Shown here: positions 23,428 to 33,237 of the stretch, in pieces
How positions within the stretch are numbered: position 1 is the first letter of the stretch
Layout of the letters: every line of letters begins with the position of its first letter
Assembly: GCF_009696675.1 (NCBI RefSeq)
Contig: NZ_VULN01000010.1
Span: 34,379-98,378 of the forward strand
Source: Acidaminococcus fermentans
Lineage (GTDB): Bacteria > Bacillota > Negativicutes > Acidaminococcales > Acidaminococcaceae
Direction of reading: 5' to 3'
Length of the DNA: 64,000 bases
Notes under the pieces: generated by a model
Told to the model about the DNA's origin: nothing
Seen by the model: the letters and a program-made list of their open reading frames with translations, nothing else
Database searches by the model: none
Position numbers and translations under genes: made by a program

Positions 23428-23805
23428 ATGAGAAGTTTTAAAGTATTGGAAGTAATTGACGAATCTTCACTCCTGATAAATTTTGGATTGAAAGATGGTG
23501 CAAAAAAAGGCAATACTCTACGAATTATTGAGAAGGGTAAACCTGTAGTCATTGATGGTGTTGATTATGGCACACTGGATGCAGTGAAAGAAATTGTTGA
23601 AATAGATGTCCCTTATGAAAAATTTTCTATCTGTAGAAAAGTAATTTATAAAACTGAGAATGCCCTTAATCCATTGTCTGCATTTGAGCGCACAATGAGA
23701 CTGCTGCGGCCCATGAATGTAAACGAAGATGAACTTTCACACCGTGAGTTACCGCCTGCGTCTCCTATTAAAAAAGGTGACTTGGCGATATTAACTAATG
23801 AATGA
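23428..23805 (+). CDS. Phage protein with FlgT C-terminal-like beta-barrel pattern
   Basis: 125 residues. Residues 1-65 (KVLEVIDESSLLINFGLKDG, then KKGNTLRIIEKGKPV) resemble the small beta-barrel seen at the C-terminus of FlgT and in small proteins next to phage repressors. The rest is helical and ends KKGDLAILTNE, another barrel-like strand. AT-rich. It is between repressor and abi gene, in the lysogeny module, and is likely expressed in the lysogen. Function unknown. Confidence 0.5.
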   Translation: MRSFKVLEVIDESSLLINFGLKDGAKKGNTLRIIEKGKPVVIDGVDYGTLDAVKEIVEIDVPYEKFSICRKVIYKTENALNPLSAFERTMRLLRPMNVNEDELSHRELPPASPIKKGDLAILTNE

Positions 23806-23808
23806 TAT

Positions 23809-23836
23809 TTGACATTCTCTAATTCCGTGTTATAAT
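23809..23836 (+). promoter_or_regulatory. Promoter of the AbiF-associated RNA
   Basis: TTGACA (23809-23814), 16-base spacer, TATAAT (23831-23836): both boxes are exact consensus. It overlaps the stop of the preceding gene and would start transcription near 23841-23844. Confidence 0.85.
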
Positions 23837-23840
23837 TTGG

Positions 23841-23915
23841 GTAGTGAAAAGCTTTCAGCAGTTTCTTGCTGGGCACTGGACCCACTACCCTTAATTGGGC
23901 AGTGGGTCCTTTTAT
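23841..23915 (+). ncRNA. Structured RNA upstream of abiF (AbiF RNA-like)
   Basis: About 70 nt, ending in a strong terminator: GGACCCACTACCC (23878-23890) pairs with GGGCAGTGGGTCC (23897-23909), with one mismatch, followed by TTTTATTTTT. The 5' end GGGTAGTG (23839-23846) is perfectly complementary to CACTACCC (23883-23890), so it competes with the terminator arm or forms a pseudoknot. A small AGCA...TGCT hairpin lies between. Rfam describes an AbiF RNA motif in this position relative to Abi_2 genes. The match here is judged by architecture, not by a covariance search. Confidence 0.7.
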
Positions 23916-23933
23916 TTTTAATGGAGACACATA

Positions 23934-24941
23934 ATGAAGTATGATAAGCCGTTTTTAACATATCATGACCAAATTTTATTACTAAAGGAGAGAGGCTTGA
24001 TAATCAAAAATGAAGCCTTTGCCATTCATGCTTTGAATACTATTTCCTATTATGATTTGATTAACCGCTATAAAATTTATTTTATGGATTCAGAAGATTG
24101 TTTCAAGCAAGGAATATCTATAGAATACCTGTACCTTTTCTCCTTATTTGACCACAAGGTTCAGGCTTTTATTTTAAAATATAGCGGAATGATTGAAACA
24201 CTATTTAAAACACGTTTCGCTTATGTACTATCTGAAAAATACGGGGTCGACAAAAATAATTATTTGAATCCATCTCATTATGAACCAAGGTTAAGTTCTA
24301 ATGGCGTGACCTTTAAAGAGACCTTGGATATAATCAATAATTCACTTGATCCATATCACATTAAAAACCCTAGCAAATACTACTCTCGTTATCATAATCA
24401 TATACCTGCCTGGATTCTTTTTAAAAATATTTCTTTGGGGAATTCTATAAATCTTTTTCGCTTGTTGAACTCCCCAGTCAAAAGACAAGTTGTTGATGCA
24501 CTTATCCCATATTCTAATTTACAATATGATCAAAAATCCAACTACATCACTTTATCTCTCAACGCTATTCGTGAGTTCAGAAATTGTGTTGCTCATAACC
24601 TAAATTTCACAAGCCTACGAATCACTGGAAAATACAAAATCCCTTCTGAAATCTTATGGGATTTAATGAAAAGCCCGTTGGTTCAAAGAGAAAAGAAAAA
24701 AGTAACGAAATCGGATAAAGATGCTTTTCAAGGAATATATGGTGTAATGCTTGCTATTCTCAGTTTTCTGGATAATGCTTATTTGCGTTCTCTATTTATT
24801 CAAGAATTTCTGGTGATCATTTCATCAGATCGTAATGAAGAAATGTTTAATGGATATGCGCAAATTACTAAAATGCCAACTGATATAAAATCTCGGTTTT
24901 CAAAATATTACCAACACCTGCAAAAAGGGGCTCCATTATGA
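23934..24941 (+). CDS. AbiF/Abi_2 family HEPN ribonuclease, abortive infection
   Basis: 335 residues. The start MKYDKPFLTYHDQILLLKER is the classic Abi_2 opening (family pattern K-x-FLTYxxQIxLLxxRG). HIPAWILFKNISLGNSINLF is the second conserved block. The catalytic HEPN motif is R216-N217-C-V-A-H221 (Rx4H) in the helix REFRNCVAHN. It is strongly AT-rich compared with the phage structural genes. GGAG precedes the ATG, and a short terminator-bearing RNA lies just upstream. Known Abi_2 proteins abort infection, and HEPN proteins of this group cleave RNA. The upstream RNA probably restrains it. Phage-borne superinfection defence is the best reading. Confidence 0.88.
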   Translation: MKYDKPFLTYHDQILLLKERGLIIKNEAFAIHALNTISYYDLINRYKIYFMDSEDCFKQGISIEYLYLFSLFDHKVQAFILKYSGMIETLFKTRFAYVLSEKYGVDKNNYLNPSHYEPRLSSNGVTFKETLDIINNSLDPYHIKNPSKYYSRYHNHIPAWILFKNISLGNSINLFRLLNSPVKRQVVDALIPYSNLQYDQKSNYITLSLNAIREFRNCVAHNLNFTSLRITGKYKIPSEILWDLMKSPLVQREKKKVTKSDKDAFQGIYGVMLAILSFLDNAYLRSLFIQEFLVIISSDRNEEMFNGYAQITKMPTDIKSRFSKYYQHLQKGAPL

Positions 24942-24972
24942 ATCTTTTTCAACTCAAACATTAAATAAAAAT

Positions 24973-25056
24973 CCCCGCTGGTACCGCAAATACCAGCAGG
25001 GAAAACGCAAACCACCCTCTCAAAGGGGCTTACTGTAATATTGTACCACAGGAGCC
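24973..25056. other. Hairpin-rich leader between abiF and integrase
   Basis: CCCCGCTGGTA / TACCAGCAGGG (24973-25001, one mismatch) is followed on the minus strand by ATTTTTATTTAA, so it may terminate leftward transcription. A second pairing, AGGGGCT with AGCCCCT (about 25025-25056), lies before the strong AAGGAGG site. The region could also hold integrase arm sites. Nothing else is visible. Confidence 0.5.
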
Positions 25057-25087
25057 CCTGCCCTATCCATAGAAGGAGGTATGACCT

Positions 25088-26161
25088 ATGGATTACCATT
25101 TCAGCTACCGTGAAAAGAACGGCTCTGTTTGTTTGATTTTGTCCTACAAAGTCGGCAGCCGCTGGCGGCAGAAGACTCGGCAGGGCTTCAAAACACAAAG
25201 AGAAGCCAGGCAGCACCAGGATGAGCTGCTGGAGGCCGCTCAGAAAGAGATTGGCGTTACGCTCGATAAAACCCTAAAGGCCATCACATTGCGCCAGTTC
25301 TGGGCCATTTTCAAGCGTGATATGCAAGGACGGCTGACCTATGGCTCTATCCTGGCTTATGAGGACAGAGTCAAACGGCTGACAAACATATTGGACCTGC
25401 CCATCAAGGACATCACACCGCCGGTGCTGATGAATGAAATCAATGGCCTGCCCTTTGCCGCCAAAACGAAGAACCTCTCCCTGGCAGCTGTTGGCCGTGT
25501 ACTCCGCCATGCCATGACATACAAGATCATCAAGACGAACCCGGCTTTCGATGTCCCCCAGGTCCAGGACAGGAGAGAACAAACAGTCAGGGCCTTCAAC
25601 CGGGAGGAAGTGGCCCAGATCCTGGATCACTACCAGAAGCATGGACGGGATCCACTCTATTACCTCGTGGTGCTGATTGCCAGCCGGACGGGTATGAGAA
25701 TCGGAGAGATCCGGGGGCTGACGTGGGACTGTGTCAACTTTGCGGCCGGAACGTTCAAAATCTGCAAGCAGTGGGCCAGGACCAGCCGCACATCTTACGG
25801 GCTGACCCCCTGCAAGACGAAGAACAGCAACCGGACAATACCAGTGCCAAAGAACGTGCTGACAGCGCTCCGCAAATGGAAGGACTCCCAGCCGTTCCGG
25901 ATTGACGGTATGGTATTCCCTCCCGAGCGGCTGCGCACCATCCAGGTCTACATCAATTCCTACATCCATAAGCATTACCCTGGCCGTTCCCTCCATGCTT
26001 TCCGGCATACCTACGCCACACTGATGCTCCATGAAACCGGTGACATCAACCTGGTGGCCAACCTGCTGGGCGATACCATCCAGACCGTCAGTACCACGTA
26101 CGCCAACAACACAAAAGACATCCAGTTGGCTGCGGCAAAAGCGGTCAACGATATTTTTTGA
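25088..26161 (+). CDS. int: Tyrosine-family phage integrase
   Basis: 357 residues, ATG 25088 after AAGGAGG. Residues 1-55 are the arm-binding AP2-like domain (SYREKNGSVCLILSYKVGSR). A SAM-like core-binding domain covers about 60-160. The catalytic residues are R204 (TGMRIGEIRG), H303 and R306 (HAFRHTYATLM) and Y338 (TTYANN). It integrates and excises the phage. Located at the prophage edge, so an att site should lie just to the right. A terminator follows directly. Confidence 0.95.
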   Translation: MDYHFSYREKNGSVCLILSYKVGSRWRQKTRQGFKTQREARQHQDELLEAAQKEIGVTLDKTLKAITLRQFWAIFKRDMQGRLTYGSILAYEDRVKRLTNILDLPIKDITPPVLMNEINGLPFAAKTKNLSLAAVGRVLRHAMTYKIIKTNPAFDVPQVQDRREQTVRAFNREEVAQILDHYQKHGRDPLYYLVVLIASRTGMRIGEIRGLTWDCVNFAAGTFKICKQWARTSRTSYGLTPCKTKNSNRTIPVPKNVLTALRKWKDSQPFRIDGMVFPPERLRTIQVYINSYIHKHYPGRSLHAFRHTYATLMLHETGDINLVANLLGDTIQTVSTTYANNTKDIQLAAAKAVNDIF

Positions 26162-26194
26162 AATTATTTTTGCCGTCTATCTGCCGTCAACAAG

Positions 26195-26223
26195 AAAAAC
26201 CCCGCAAGAATGCGGGGTTTTAT
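26195..26223 (+). terminator. Integrase terminator
   Basis: AAAACCCCGC / GCGGGGTTTT stem with a short loop, 34 bases after the integrase stop. The A and T flanks make it bidirectional. Confidence 0.85.
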
Positions 26224-26311
26224 ACCTTATTGTTAGATTCTTATATTTTAGCATTGGTTGGGGAAATGGTCAAGGAGCGGGGGATAGTGGTTAAGTGGCT
26301 GGGTGCACCAA

Positions 26312-26342
26312 CCGTAGGAGCGGCAGGCCCGGCCGCCCGCCA
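26312..26342 (+). repeat. Dispersed GC-rich element (single copy)
   Basis: CCGTAGGAGCGGCAGGCCCG and the following CCGCCCGCCA match both arms of the palindrome at 50733-50817. Confidence 0.6.
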
Positions 26343-26505
26343 GATGTACGAGTCTCTGACCCCAACGATGTAGGGGTTCGCCGCAGGCAAACCCGTCCCG
26401 ACCGCCCAGAGGGCAAAACTTCTATACCCATATACCCGCGAAGGCCCTCCCAGCTCCCGAAAAATCGATGTATACCCGCACAGAATACCAGCAAAGCCGA
26501 AGGCC

Positions 26506-26556
26506 AAGTCCGCCCTGCAGGGGCGGGGGACCGGGCTTGCCCGGTGGTGGGGGCAT
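26506..26556 (-). repeat. CCACCACC hairpin element, inverted copy
   Basis: Read on the minus strand: ATGCCCCCACCACC, a GGGC-AAG-CCC hairpin, GGTCCCCCGCCCCT, then GGGCGGACTT. It matches 26704-26756 except in the inner hairpin, where the changes are compensated. Confidence 0.65.
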
Positions 26557-26703
26557 GAGGTTCTGAAAGGACCGAATACCTTGACGGTGGTATGGAAACT
26601 ATCTACCTAGGAGACAGCAATGGATACTGCATTCATCATATTTCTACTTCTGCCAGACACTCCCTTGTTTTCGGCCGGTCCTGCAAAATATCGGCTGTCG
26701 CCG

Positions 26704-26756
26704 ATGCCCCCACCACCGTGCTCCGCACGGTCCCCCGCCCCTCACAGGGCGGACTT
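26704..26756 (+). repeat. CCACCACC hairpin element, direct copy
   Basis: ATGCCCCCACCACC, GTGC-TCC-GCAC hairpin, GGTCCCCCGCCCCT, then AGGGCGGACTT. It is the inverted partner of 26506-26556 and related to the ends of the element at 60331-60678. Confidence 0.65.
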
Positions 26757-26851
26757 TGGGACCATCCTTATCACCAGTTCAGTGCTGCTGCCAACTGTCC
26801 TATGGGGCTGCTGCTGGGACCGTAATTGGCAATTCTGCACTGAATGGGTAT

Positions 26852-27060
26852 CTAGGTGAGGGACGAATACCGGCTTTTCAGAACTTCTCTCACCGCATTC
26901 CGGTACTCTTTCCGGGTTTTCAGCGGCATAACGCACAAATCTCCTGCCAGGGCCTGCTCCAGGTCTGCGTTCTTCAGGCCACTGATCACCTTGACCATCG
27001 CCCGACCGCCTCTATAACTCCAGCGGCGTCCCTGCTTCTTTACACTAAGGGACAGTGGTT
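26852..27060 (-). pseudogene. Possible transposase C-terminal remnant
   Basis: A minus-strand frame ending at TAG 26852 reads VKKQGRRWSYRGGRAMVKVI and then SGLKNADLEQALAGD, with an in-frame stop just upstream at about 27061. The G-x-RWS-x2-G-x2-AM pattern recalls the C-terminal end of ISLre2/UPF0236 transposases. Only about 65 residues remain, with no valid start. A small intact gene of 48 residues from ATG 26998 is the alternative. Confidence 0.35.
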
Positions 27061-27214
27061 AAACGGACCTTTCGATAAGGCTCCGCAGGACCGCCCGCCA
27101 TACAAAGGGTGAAAAGGTGCAGGCCGGGAAGGGGGGGCCTTTGGCCTGCCCCTACAACGTTGGAGTCGGGCACTCGTTCATCAACTTTCGGAAATTTCCT
27201 ATCCACAGGGACGG

Positions 27215-28228
27215 TCAAATCGTATGACCAGCTGCTCTTTCCAGCACTTTACTGGCGGCGAGAGTCATCTGTAAAAATTTCTCTGCCTCTTCTTTCTTCT
27301 TCCCGTCCACGATCCGGGTGAAATCCTCGAACTCTTCCACCATCCGGTTTTCCCGTTCCGGCGGGGTCCAGGTTTTTGTGTTCTGGGCTTTTTTCACAGC
27401 GGCGGTGCTGAACTGGTCCTGGTCCGGGCCCTGAATCAGGGTCCACTCCAGTTTTTCCGGGTGGATGGGCTTCCCTTCCACTTTCAGCCAGCCTTTTTCT
27501 CCCTGGACCAGGAACCCGGAGGGGCTGTCAGAATCTTTGGCGGCGGAGAGGGATGCCTGGAACCCGGGGTATCCCAGGAGCAGCACTCCGGAGGTATCCA
27601 CGCCGTTCCACCCCCGGTTGGGGGCATACAGGACCTTTTCCGGCAGGCCCCAGAGCCCGGCGGTCCAGGCGATGTTGTACACGTTCAGGTCATACAGGGC
27701 CCCTCCTGCCAGTGCCGGGTCGAAGGCAGGGAGCACTTCCCCCTTACGATACCGGTCATACCGGCTGGAATACTGGGAATAGTTTCCCTGGACCAGCCGG
27801 ATGGGCCCCAGGGCCGGTACCAGCTCCCGGATCTTCCGGAACAGGGCCCCGTGCCACAGGGGCATGGCTTCCAGGAGAAAAAGCCCTTTTCCCCGGGCCA
27901 GGTCCGCCAGTTCCCGGGTCTGGGCCCACCGGGTGCAGAAGGGCTTTTCCAGGATTACGTTCTTTCCGGCCAGCAGGGCCTCCCGGGCATAAGCAAAATG
28001 GACCGGGTTCACCAGAGCGATGTACGCCGTATCCACATCCGCTTCCCGGAAAAGAGCCCGGCAGTCCGTATATACCCGGGGAATCCCATAGTCCCGGGCC
28101 AGGGTTTCTCCCCGCTGCCGGCTGTGCTGCCGGCACCAGAGGGCTTCCACACTTATGCCGACTGCCGCATTCATGGCGGCCAGGGCCACAGGAGCAATGG
28201 CGCCGGTGCCCAGCATGGCCACCTTCAT
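27215..28228 (-). CDS. Gfo/Idh/MocA family oxidoreductase
   Basis: 337 residues. The N-terminal Rossmann fold begins KVAMLGTGAIAP. The family EKP motif appears as NVILEKPFCTRW near residue 95, where the lysine is catalytic. The C-terminal domain (GGALYDLNVYNIAWTAGLWG) is the usual beta-sheet substrate domain. It would oxidise or reduce a sugar or related polyol with NAD(P); the substrate cannot be read from sequence. It starts 22 bases after the histidine kinase stop and may share its transcript. Confidence 0.85.
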   Translation of the reverse strand: MKVAMLGTGAIAPVALAAMNAAVGISVEALWCRQHSRQRGETLARDYGIPRVYTDCRALFREADVDTAYIALVNPVHFAYAREALLAGKNVILEKPFCTRWAQTRELADLARGKGLFLLEAMPLWHGALFRKIRELVPALGPIRLVQGNYSQYSSRYDRYRKGEVLPAFDPALAGGALYDLNVYNIAWTAGLWGLPEKVLYAPNRGWNGVDTSGVLLLGYPGFQASLSAAKDSDSPSGFLVQGEKGWLKVEGKPIHPEKLEWTLIQGPDQDQFSTAAVKKAQNTKTWTPPERENRMVEEFEDFTRIVDGKKKEEAEKFLQMTLAASKVLERAAGHTI

Positions 28229-28249
28229 GAAAAAGACCTCCCTTTTTTC

Positions 28250-29509
28250 TTAAAAGGTCACCCCGAAGGTAATGACCCCATCCTTGTATTCCACCTGGAT
28301 CTTCCCGCCCAGGAGCCGGGTGGCCTCTTCTGCCATGGAAAGCCCGATGCCGTAGCCGGCCTTTTTGCTGTTGTGGCTTTCGTCTCCCCGGTAGAACCGT
28401 TCAAAAAAGTGGGAATAATCCACTCCGACCCCGTTTTTGTAGTCGTTGGACACCTGGGCCCGGAACCCCTGTTTCCCGTGGGTTTCCAGCCGGGCCCGGA
28501 TGGTTCCCCCGTCGTCACAGTATTTGGCCGCATTGTCCAGGAGGATGGTGAAGATTTCATAAAGATACTTGGGGTCGGTTTCCGCCAGGAGGTCCGGCTG
28601 GATCTCCGTCACCAGCTTTTTCTTCTCCCCTTCCACCACCGGAGCAAAGGACTGGACCACTTCCGCAAATGTGTGGCTGATGTCCATGGTTTCCTTTTTC
28701 AGTTCCCGCTCATTCTTTTCTCCCATTTTGGCCAGCATGATCAGTTCGTTGATCAGCCGGGTCACCCGCTTCACCTGGAACAGGATGTTGTCCGTCCACT
28801 GGCTTTTGCCGCTGATCAGTTCCAGAGCTTCCGCGTTGGCGGAAATAATGGCAATGGGGGTCTTCAGTTCATGGCCGGCGTTGGTAATGAACCGTTTCTG
28901 GCTGGCCACGTTTTCCACAAAGGGCCGGATGGCGTAATTGCTCAGGAACATGAGCACCAGCATGTACAGCAGCACACAGACCAAGCCGAACCGGAGGGAA
29001 TAGCGCATAAAGGCATCCACGGCCCCCACATCCCGGGTGCAGTCCATGACCACCACCAGTTTGCCTCCGTCATTCCGGGGGGTTACGCTGTAGCAGTAGC
29101 TGGCCCGTTTGTTCTTGAACAGTCCCTGGCTCTGGGTGCTGTCCGCCAGGGAACGGGCAATTTCCAGGGCCTGGAGTTCGTTGAAGGCGGAGATGTTGGA
29201 CAGATTCAGCCGGCGGATTTCTCCGCTTTCATCCATAATAACGCTGAAATACCGGGTCTGATGGGCAAATTCCGGGGTTTCATTGTACCATTCCGGATCA
29301 CTGAGCCAGCTTTCGGTGCTGGTACCCGGCTGATGGGAGGGCATGATTCCATCGTTCTGGACAATGGCCGTCAGGAGGGTGTTCACTTCCGACCGCATTT
29401 TCATATAGGTAATGCCGTTGATCAGTCCCAGGGCCCCGGCCAGGATCAGTACCACGGCAGCAAAGGCCAGGATCAGGAATTTCCGGCGCAGACGATGGAT
29501 CATATCCAT
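28250..29509 (-). CDS. Sensor histidine kinase
   Basis: 419 residues. TM1 is near 9-32 and TM2 near 172-195 (FGLVCVLLYMLVLMFLSNY), enclosing an extracytoplasmic domain of about 140 residues. The dimerisation box is ITNAGHELKTPIAI with H213. The N box is LLDNAAKYCDDGG and the G box is GYGIGLSMAEE. AAGGAG precedes ATG 29509. It pairs with the response regulator encoded 12 bases upstream. The signal is unknown. Confidence 0.92.
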   Translation of the reverse strand: MDMIHRLRRKFLILAFAAVVLILAGALGLINGITYMKMRSEVNTLLTAIVQNDGIMPSHQPGTSTESWLSDPEWYNETPEFAHQTRYFSVIMDESGEIRRLNLSNISAFNELQALEIARSLADSTQSQGLFKNKRASYCYSVTPRNDGGKLVVVMDCTRDVGAVDAFMRYSLRFGLVCVLLYMLVLMFLSNYAIRPFVENVASQKRFITNAGHELKTPIAIISANAEALELISGKSQWTDNILFQVKRVTRLINELIMLAKMGEKNERELKKETMDISHTFAEVVQSFAPVVEGEKKKLVTEIQPDLLAETDPKYLYEIFTILLDNAAKYCDDGGTIRARLETHGKQGFRAQVSNDYKNGVGVDYSHFFERFYRGDESHNSKKAGYGIGLSMAEEATRLLGGKIQVEYKDGVITFGVTF

Positions 29510-29521
29510 GATAAATTCTCC

Positions 29522-30202
29522 TTAATTGGCCAGGGCCGGCGTCTGGAGCACAAAAGATCCGTCCTGATGGCCGTCGATGGTGAGATTGCCCCCGATGGCC
29601 TTGAGCTTTTCCCGCAGGTAGGACACATAGATCCATACGATGCCCTGGTCTTCCTGCTGCTCATCCTGCCAGATCCGGTCAAAAAGCATCCGGGTTTCGC
29701 AGGGTTTCCCCGGGTGCTGCATGAAGTACTTCATCAGCTGGGTTTCCTTGGGGGACAGCCGGACGCTGCTCTTGCTGGACAGCTCTCCTTCCGCACAGTT
29801 GAGGGTCACGGTACCGGCCTGGAGGGTATCCCGGTTGAAGTCTTCCTGGCGCCGGGTCAGGCTCCGGAGACGGGCCAGCAGTTCCCCCATGGCAAAGGGT
29901 TTGGTCAGGTAGTCGTCGGCTCCTGCATCCAGGCCGGTGATCCGGTCGTCCACTTCCGCTTTGGCAGTGAGCATGATCACCGGGGTCCGGTCCCCTTCTT
30001 TCCGGAGTTCCGTCAGAGCTGTGATCCCGTCCTTCACCGGCATCATAATGTCGAAGATCATGGCATCATACACCGTTTCCCGGGCTTTGTCCACGGCGGC
30101 CTGTCCGTCGTACACCGGATCCACTTCATAGCCGGAATGTTCCAGCACGGCGCACAGGGCCATGGACATGGCTTTTTCATCTTCTGCAAGCAAAATTTTC
30201 AT
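29522..30202 (-). CDS. OmpR-family response regulator
   Basis: 226 residues. The receiver has the acidic pair E7/D8 (LLAEDEKAM), phosphoacceptor D51 (MIFDIMMP), T near 79 (VIMLTAKAEVDD) and K near 101 (YLTKPF). The C-terminal winged helix is present (SVRLSPKETQLMKYFMQHPG, then VWIYVSYLREKLKAIGG). It is the cognate regulator of the adjacent kinase. It lies 34 bases after the alarmone synthetase gene. Confidence 0.93.
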   Translation of the reverse strand: MKILLAEDEKAMSMALCAVLEHSGYEVDPVYDGQAAVDKARETVYDAMIFDIMMPVKDGITALTELRKEGDRTPVIMLTAKAEVDDRITGLDAGADDYLTKPFAMGELLARLRSLTRRQEDFNRDTLQAGTVTLNCAEGELSSKSSVRLSPKETQLMKYFMQHPGKPCETRMLFDRIWQDEQQEDQGIVWIYVSYLREKLKAIGGNLTIDGHQDGSFVLQTPALAN

Positions 30203-30236
30203 CTACGGGTTATCTCCTTTCCTGGATCAAGTGGGT

Positions 30237-30860
30237 TCAGTTTTGCCGGATCAGTTTCCGGATGGTTTCCATGGACAGATCACAGGCGGCCAGTTCGTCC
30301 GCACACCGCTTCAATTCCTGTCCGATCAGTTCCGGGTTCCGGATGTTTTTTTTGTATTTCATTTCGTGTTCCAGGCTGGCCCAGGAATCCATGGCGATGG
30401 TCCGGAGCTGGACCTCTGCATAGAAGATTCCCGGGGTGTTTCCTTCCACATCCGGGAAGGGTTCCTCCAGCCGGAGGATCAGGTGGTAGGACCGGTAGCC
30501 GTTGGGTTTCACATTGTGTATGTAGTCTTTTTCCTGGATGATGGTGCAGCCGGGGATGGCCCGGATCAGCCGGAGATTCCGGTCGATGTCGCTGAGGAAC
30601 CGGCAGACGATCCGCAGGCCGATGGCATCGTGGATATCATGAAGAGCCGCTTTGGCCGTCACCGGCAGCCCTTTCCGCTGGCATTTTTCTTCCATGCTGG
30701 CGGTACTCTTCACCCGGTAGATCAGATGCTCATAGGCGTTTTCGCCGGTTTCGTCCTTCTCTTTCTGGTTGTAGACCTTAATGTCCCGGACCAGTTGATC
30801 CAGCACCTTCTCCAGCACCGGACGCCATGCTTCATAGCTGCTGTCCATGGGTTGGTTCAA
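30237..30860 (-). CDS. Small alarmone (p)ppGpp synthetase, RelQ/RelP type
   Basis: 207 residues, the size of single-domain synthetases such as YjbM and YwaC; there is no HD hydrolase domain. Key blocks: HDIHDAIGLRIVCRFLSDI, the G-loop-like YIHNVKPNGYRSYHLIL, and AEVQLRTIAMDSWASLEHEM. It makes (p)ppGpp from ATP and GTP/GDP. As the first gene before a two-component system it may be co-transcribed with it. An extended TGATACAAT box near 30909-30917 could be its -10. Confidence 0.88.
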   Translation of the reverse strand: MNQPMDSSYEAWRPVLEKVLDQLVRDIKVYNQKEKDETGENAYEHLIYRVKSTASMEEKCQRKGLPVTAKAALHDIHDAIGLRIVCRFLSDIDRNLRLIRAIPGCTIIQEKDYIHNVKPNGYRSYHLILRLEEPFPDVEGNTPGIFYAEVQLRTIAMDSWASLEHEMKYKKNIRNPELIGQELKRCADELAACDLSMETIRKLIRQN

Positions 30861-30982
30861 GGTGATTCCTCCTTTTGCAAAGGCTTTTTCAGAGTTTATT
30901 GTATACTTATTGTATCATAGGAATATGGAATTTGTATGAAGAAAAAGAGGGCCTGCTGTCAACGGTCAGCAGCCGCTGGAAA

Positions 30983-31750
30983 TCATATCACCTCATGGAT
31001 TTTTTCTTTTACCCGGTCCAGCTGCTGGGCACTTTGAGGATTCCCCGGCTGGAAATCCAGCAGTTTCTGGTAATAGCCCTGCTGCCGGACCAGGGCCAGG
31101 CTGGGGGCATAGGTAAAATCAAAGATCTGGCACAGACAGCCGGTGAAAAAGTCCAGGGCATTCTTTTTCACTTCTGTGTGGACCAGTTTTTTCTCCAGGG
31201 CTTCTGCCAGGACTTTGGGGGAAATTTCCTGTCGGCCCAGATCTTTCAGGGACATCTGCCACACCTGTTCCGGATGGTCAAGGTACCCGGCGTAAACCCG
31301 GAACAAGTCGATCTTGTCCGCATCCCGGATCAAAAGGGCAAAATCCCTGGCCCGGCCGGTGACCCCACCAGGGACGGCATAGGCGTTGTGCCACAGGATG
31401 GCCAGCTCCAGGATTTTATCCCGTTCCGGCTCCGGTTCCGGCAGAAAGTCCCGGATATGGCCCTGTTCGAACAGGTACCATACCCCGTACCGGGCATGGT
31501 CCATGGATTTGTAGTCGATGAAGGTATGGAACCGCCGGGCCTGTTCGAACCGGCCGATGTCATGGAGCAGCCCCAGCACCCAGGCCAGGTCCTGGTCCGC
31601 CCGGGACCACCCCAGCGCCCGGGCCAGGGTGCCGCACAGGCCGCAGACAATCCGGGAATGGCGCTGTTTGCTCAAAATCCCCGGAGTATCCGGATCAAAA
31701 AGAGAGACATACCGGTCAAAAGCCGCAGAAACAGCTTGTTTGTCCATCAT
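30983..31750 (-). CDS. HD-domain phosphohydrolase
   Basis: 255 residues from ATG 31750 (AAAGGA site). HD-type metal ligands are visible: an early histidine (KQRHSRIVCGLCG), the HD pair in LGLLHDIGRFEQ, and later HNAYAVPGG and RDADKIDLFRVY. Such proteins hydrolyse phosphomonoesters or nucleotides; the substrate is unknown. The gene is separated from eno by a strong terminator and followed by the alarmone synthetase gene after about 120 bases. Confidence 0.82.
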   Translation of the reverse strand: MMDKQAVSAAFDRYVSLFDPDTPGILSKQRHSRIVCGLCGTLARALGWSRADQDLAWVLGLLHDIGRFEQARRFHTFIDYKSMDHARYGVWYLFEQGHIRDFLPEPEPERDKILELAILWHNAYAVPGGVTGRARDFALLIRDADKIDLFRVYAGYLDHPEQVWQMSLKDLGRQEISPKVLAEALEKKLVHTEVKKNALDFFTGCLCQIFDFTYAPSLALVRQQGYYQKLLDFQPGNPQSAQQLDRVKEKIHEVI

Positions 31751-31765
31751 TGTTTTTCCTTTCGT

Positions 31766-31805
31766 AAAAAAGGTGTGCTGCACGCTCCATGCAGCACACC
31801 TTTTT
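31766..31805 (-). terminator. Terminator of the glycolytic operon
   Basis: AAGGTGTGCTGCA / TGCAGCACACCTT stem with A and T tracts on both sides. It lies 44 bases past the eno stop. Confidence 0.85.
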
Positions 31806-31817
31806 GCCATCCGGCCG

Positions 31818-31846
31818 CTGACCGTTGCCAGCTGACCGTTGACCGT
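31818..31846. repeat. 7-bp repeat array after eno
   Basis: Four consecutive heptamers of the CTGACCG/TTGACCG type between the eno stop and its terminator. Confidence 0.6.
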
Positions 31847-31848
31847 TT

Positions 31849-33237
<1,389 letters not shown>

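Larger units (their letters stand above)
26224..27214. other. Gene-poor, repeat-rich gap at the prophage border
   Basis: About 990 bases with no convincing intact gene. It contains one copy of a dispersed CCGTAGG element (26312-26342), an inverted pair of 50-bp CCACCACC elements (26506-26556 and 26704-26756), a possible transposase remnant (26852-27060), and near 27130-27165 a further GGCCTGCCCCTACAACG-like copy. The host att site must lie at or near its left end, but I cannot place it without the other prophage end. No tRNA gene is seen. Confidence 0.6.

Noticed and set aside
26161..26320. tRNA gene as attachment site next to the integrase
   Set aside because: No cloverleaf-like sequence or tRNA 3' end is present; the att site cannot be set without the other prophage end.
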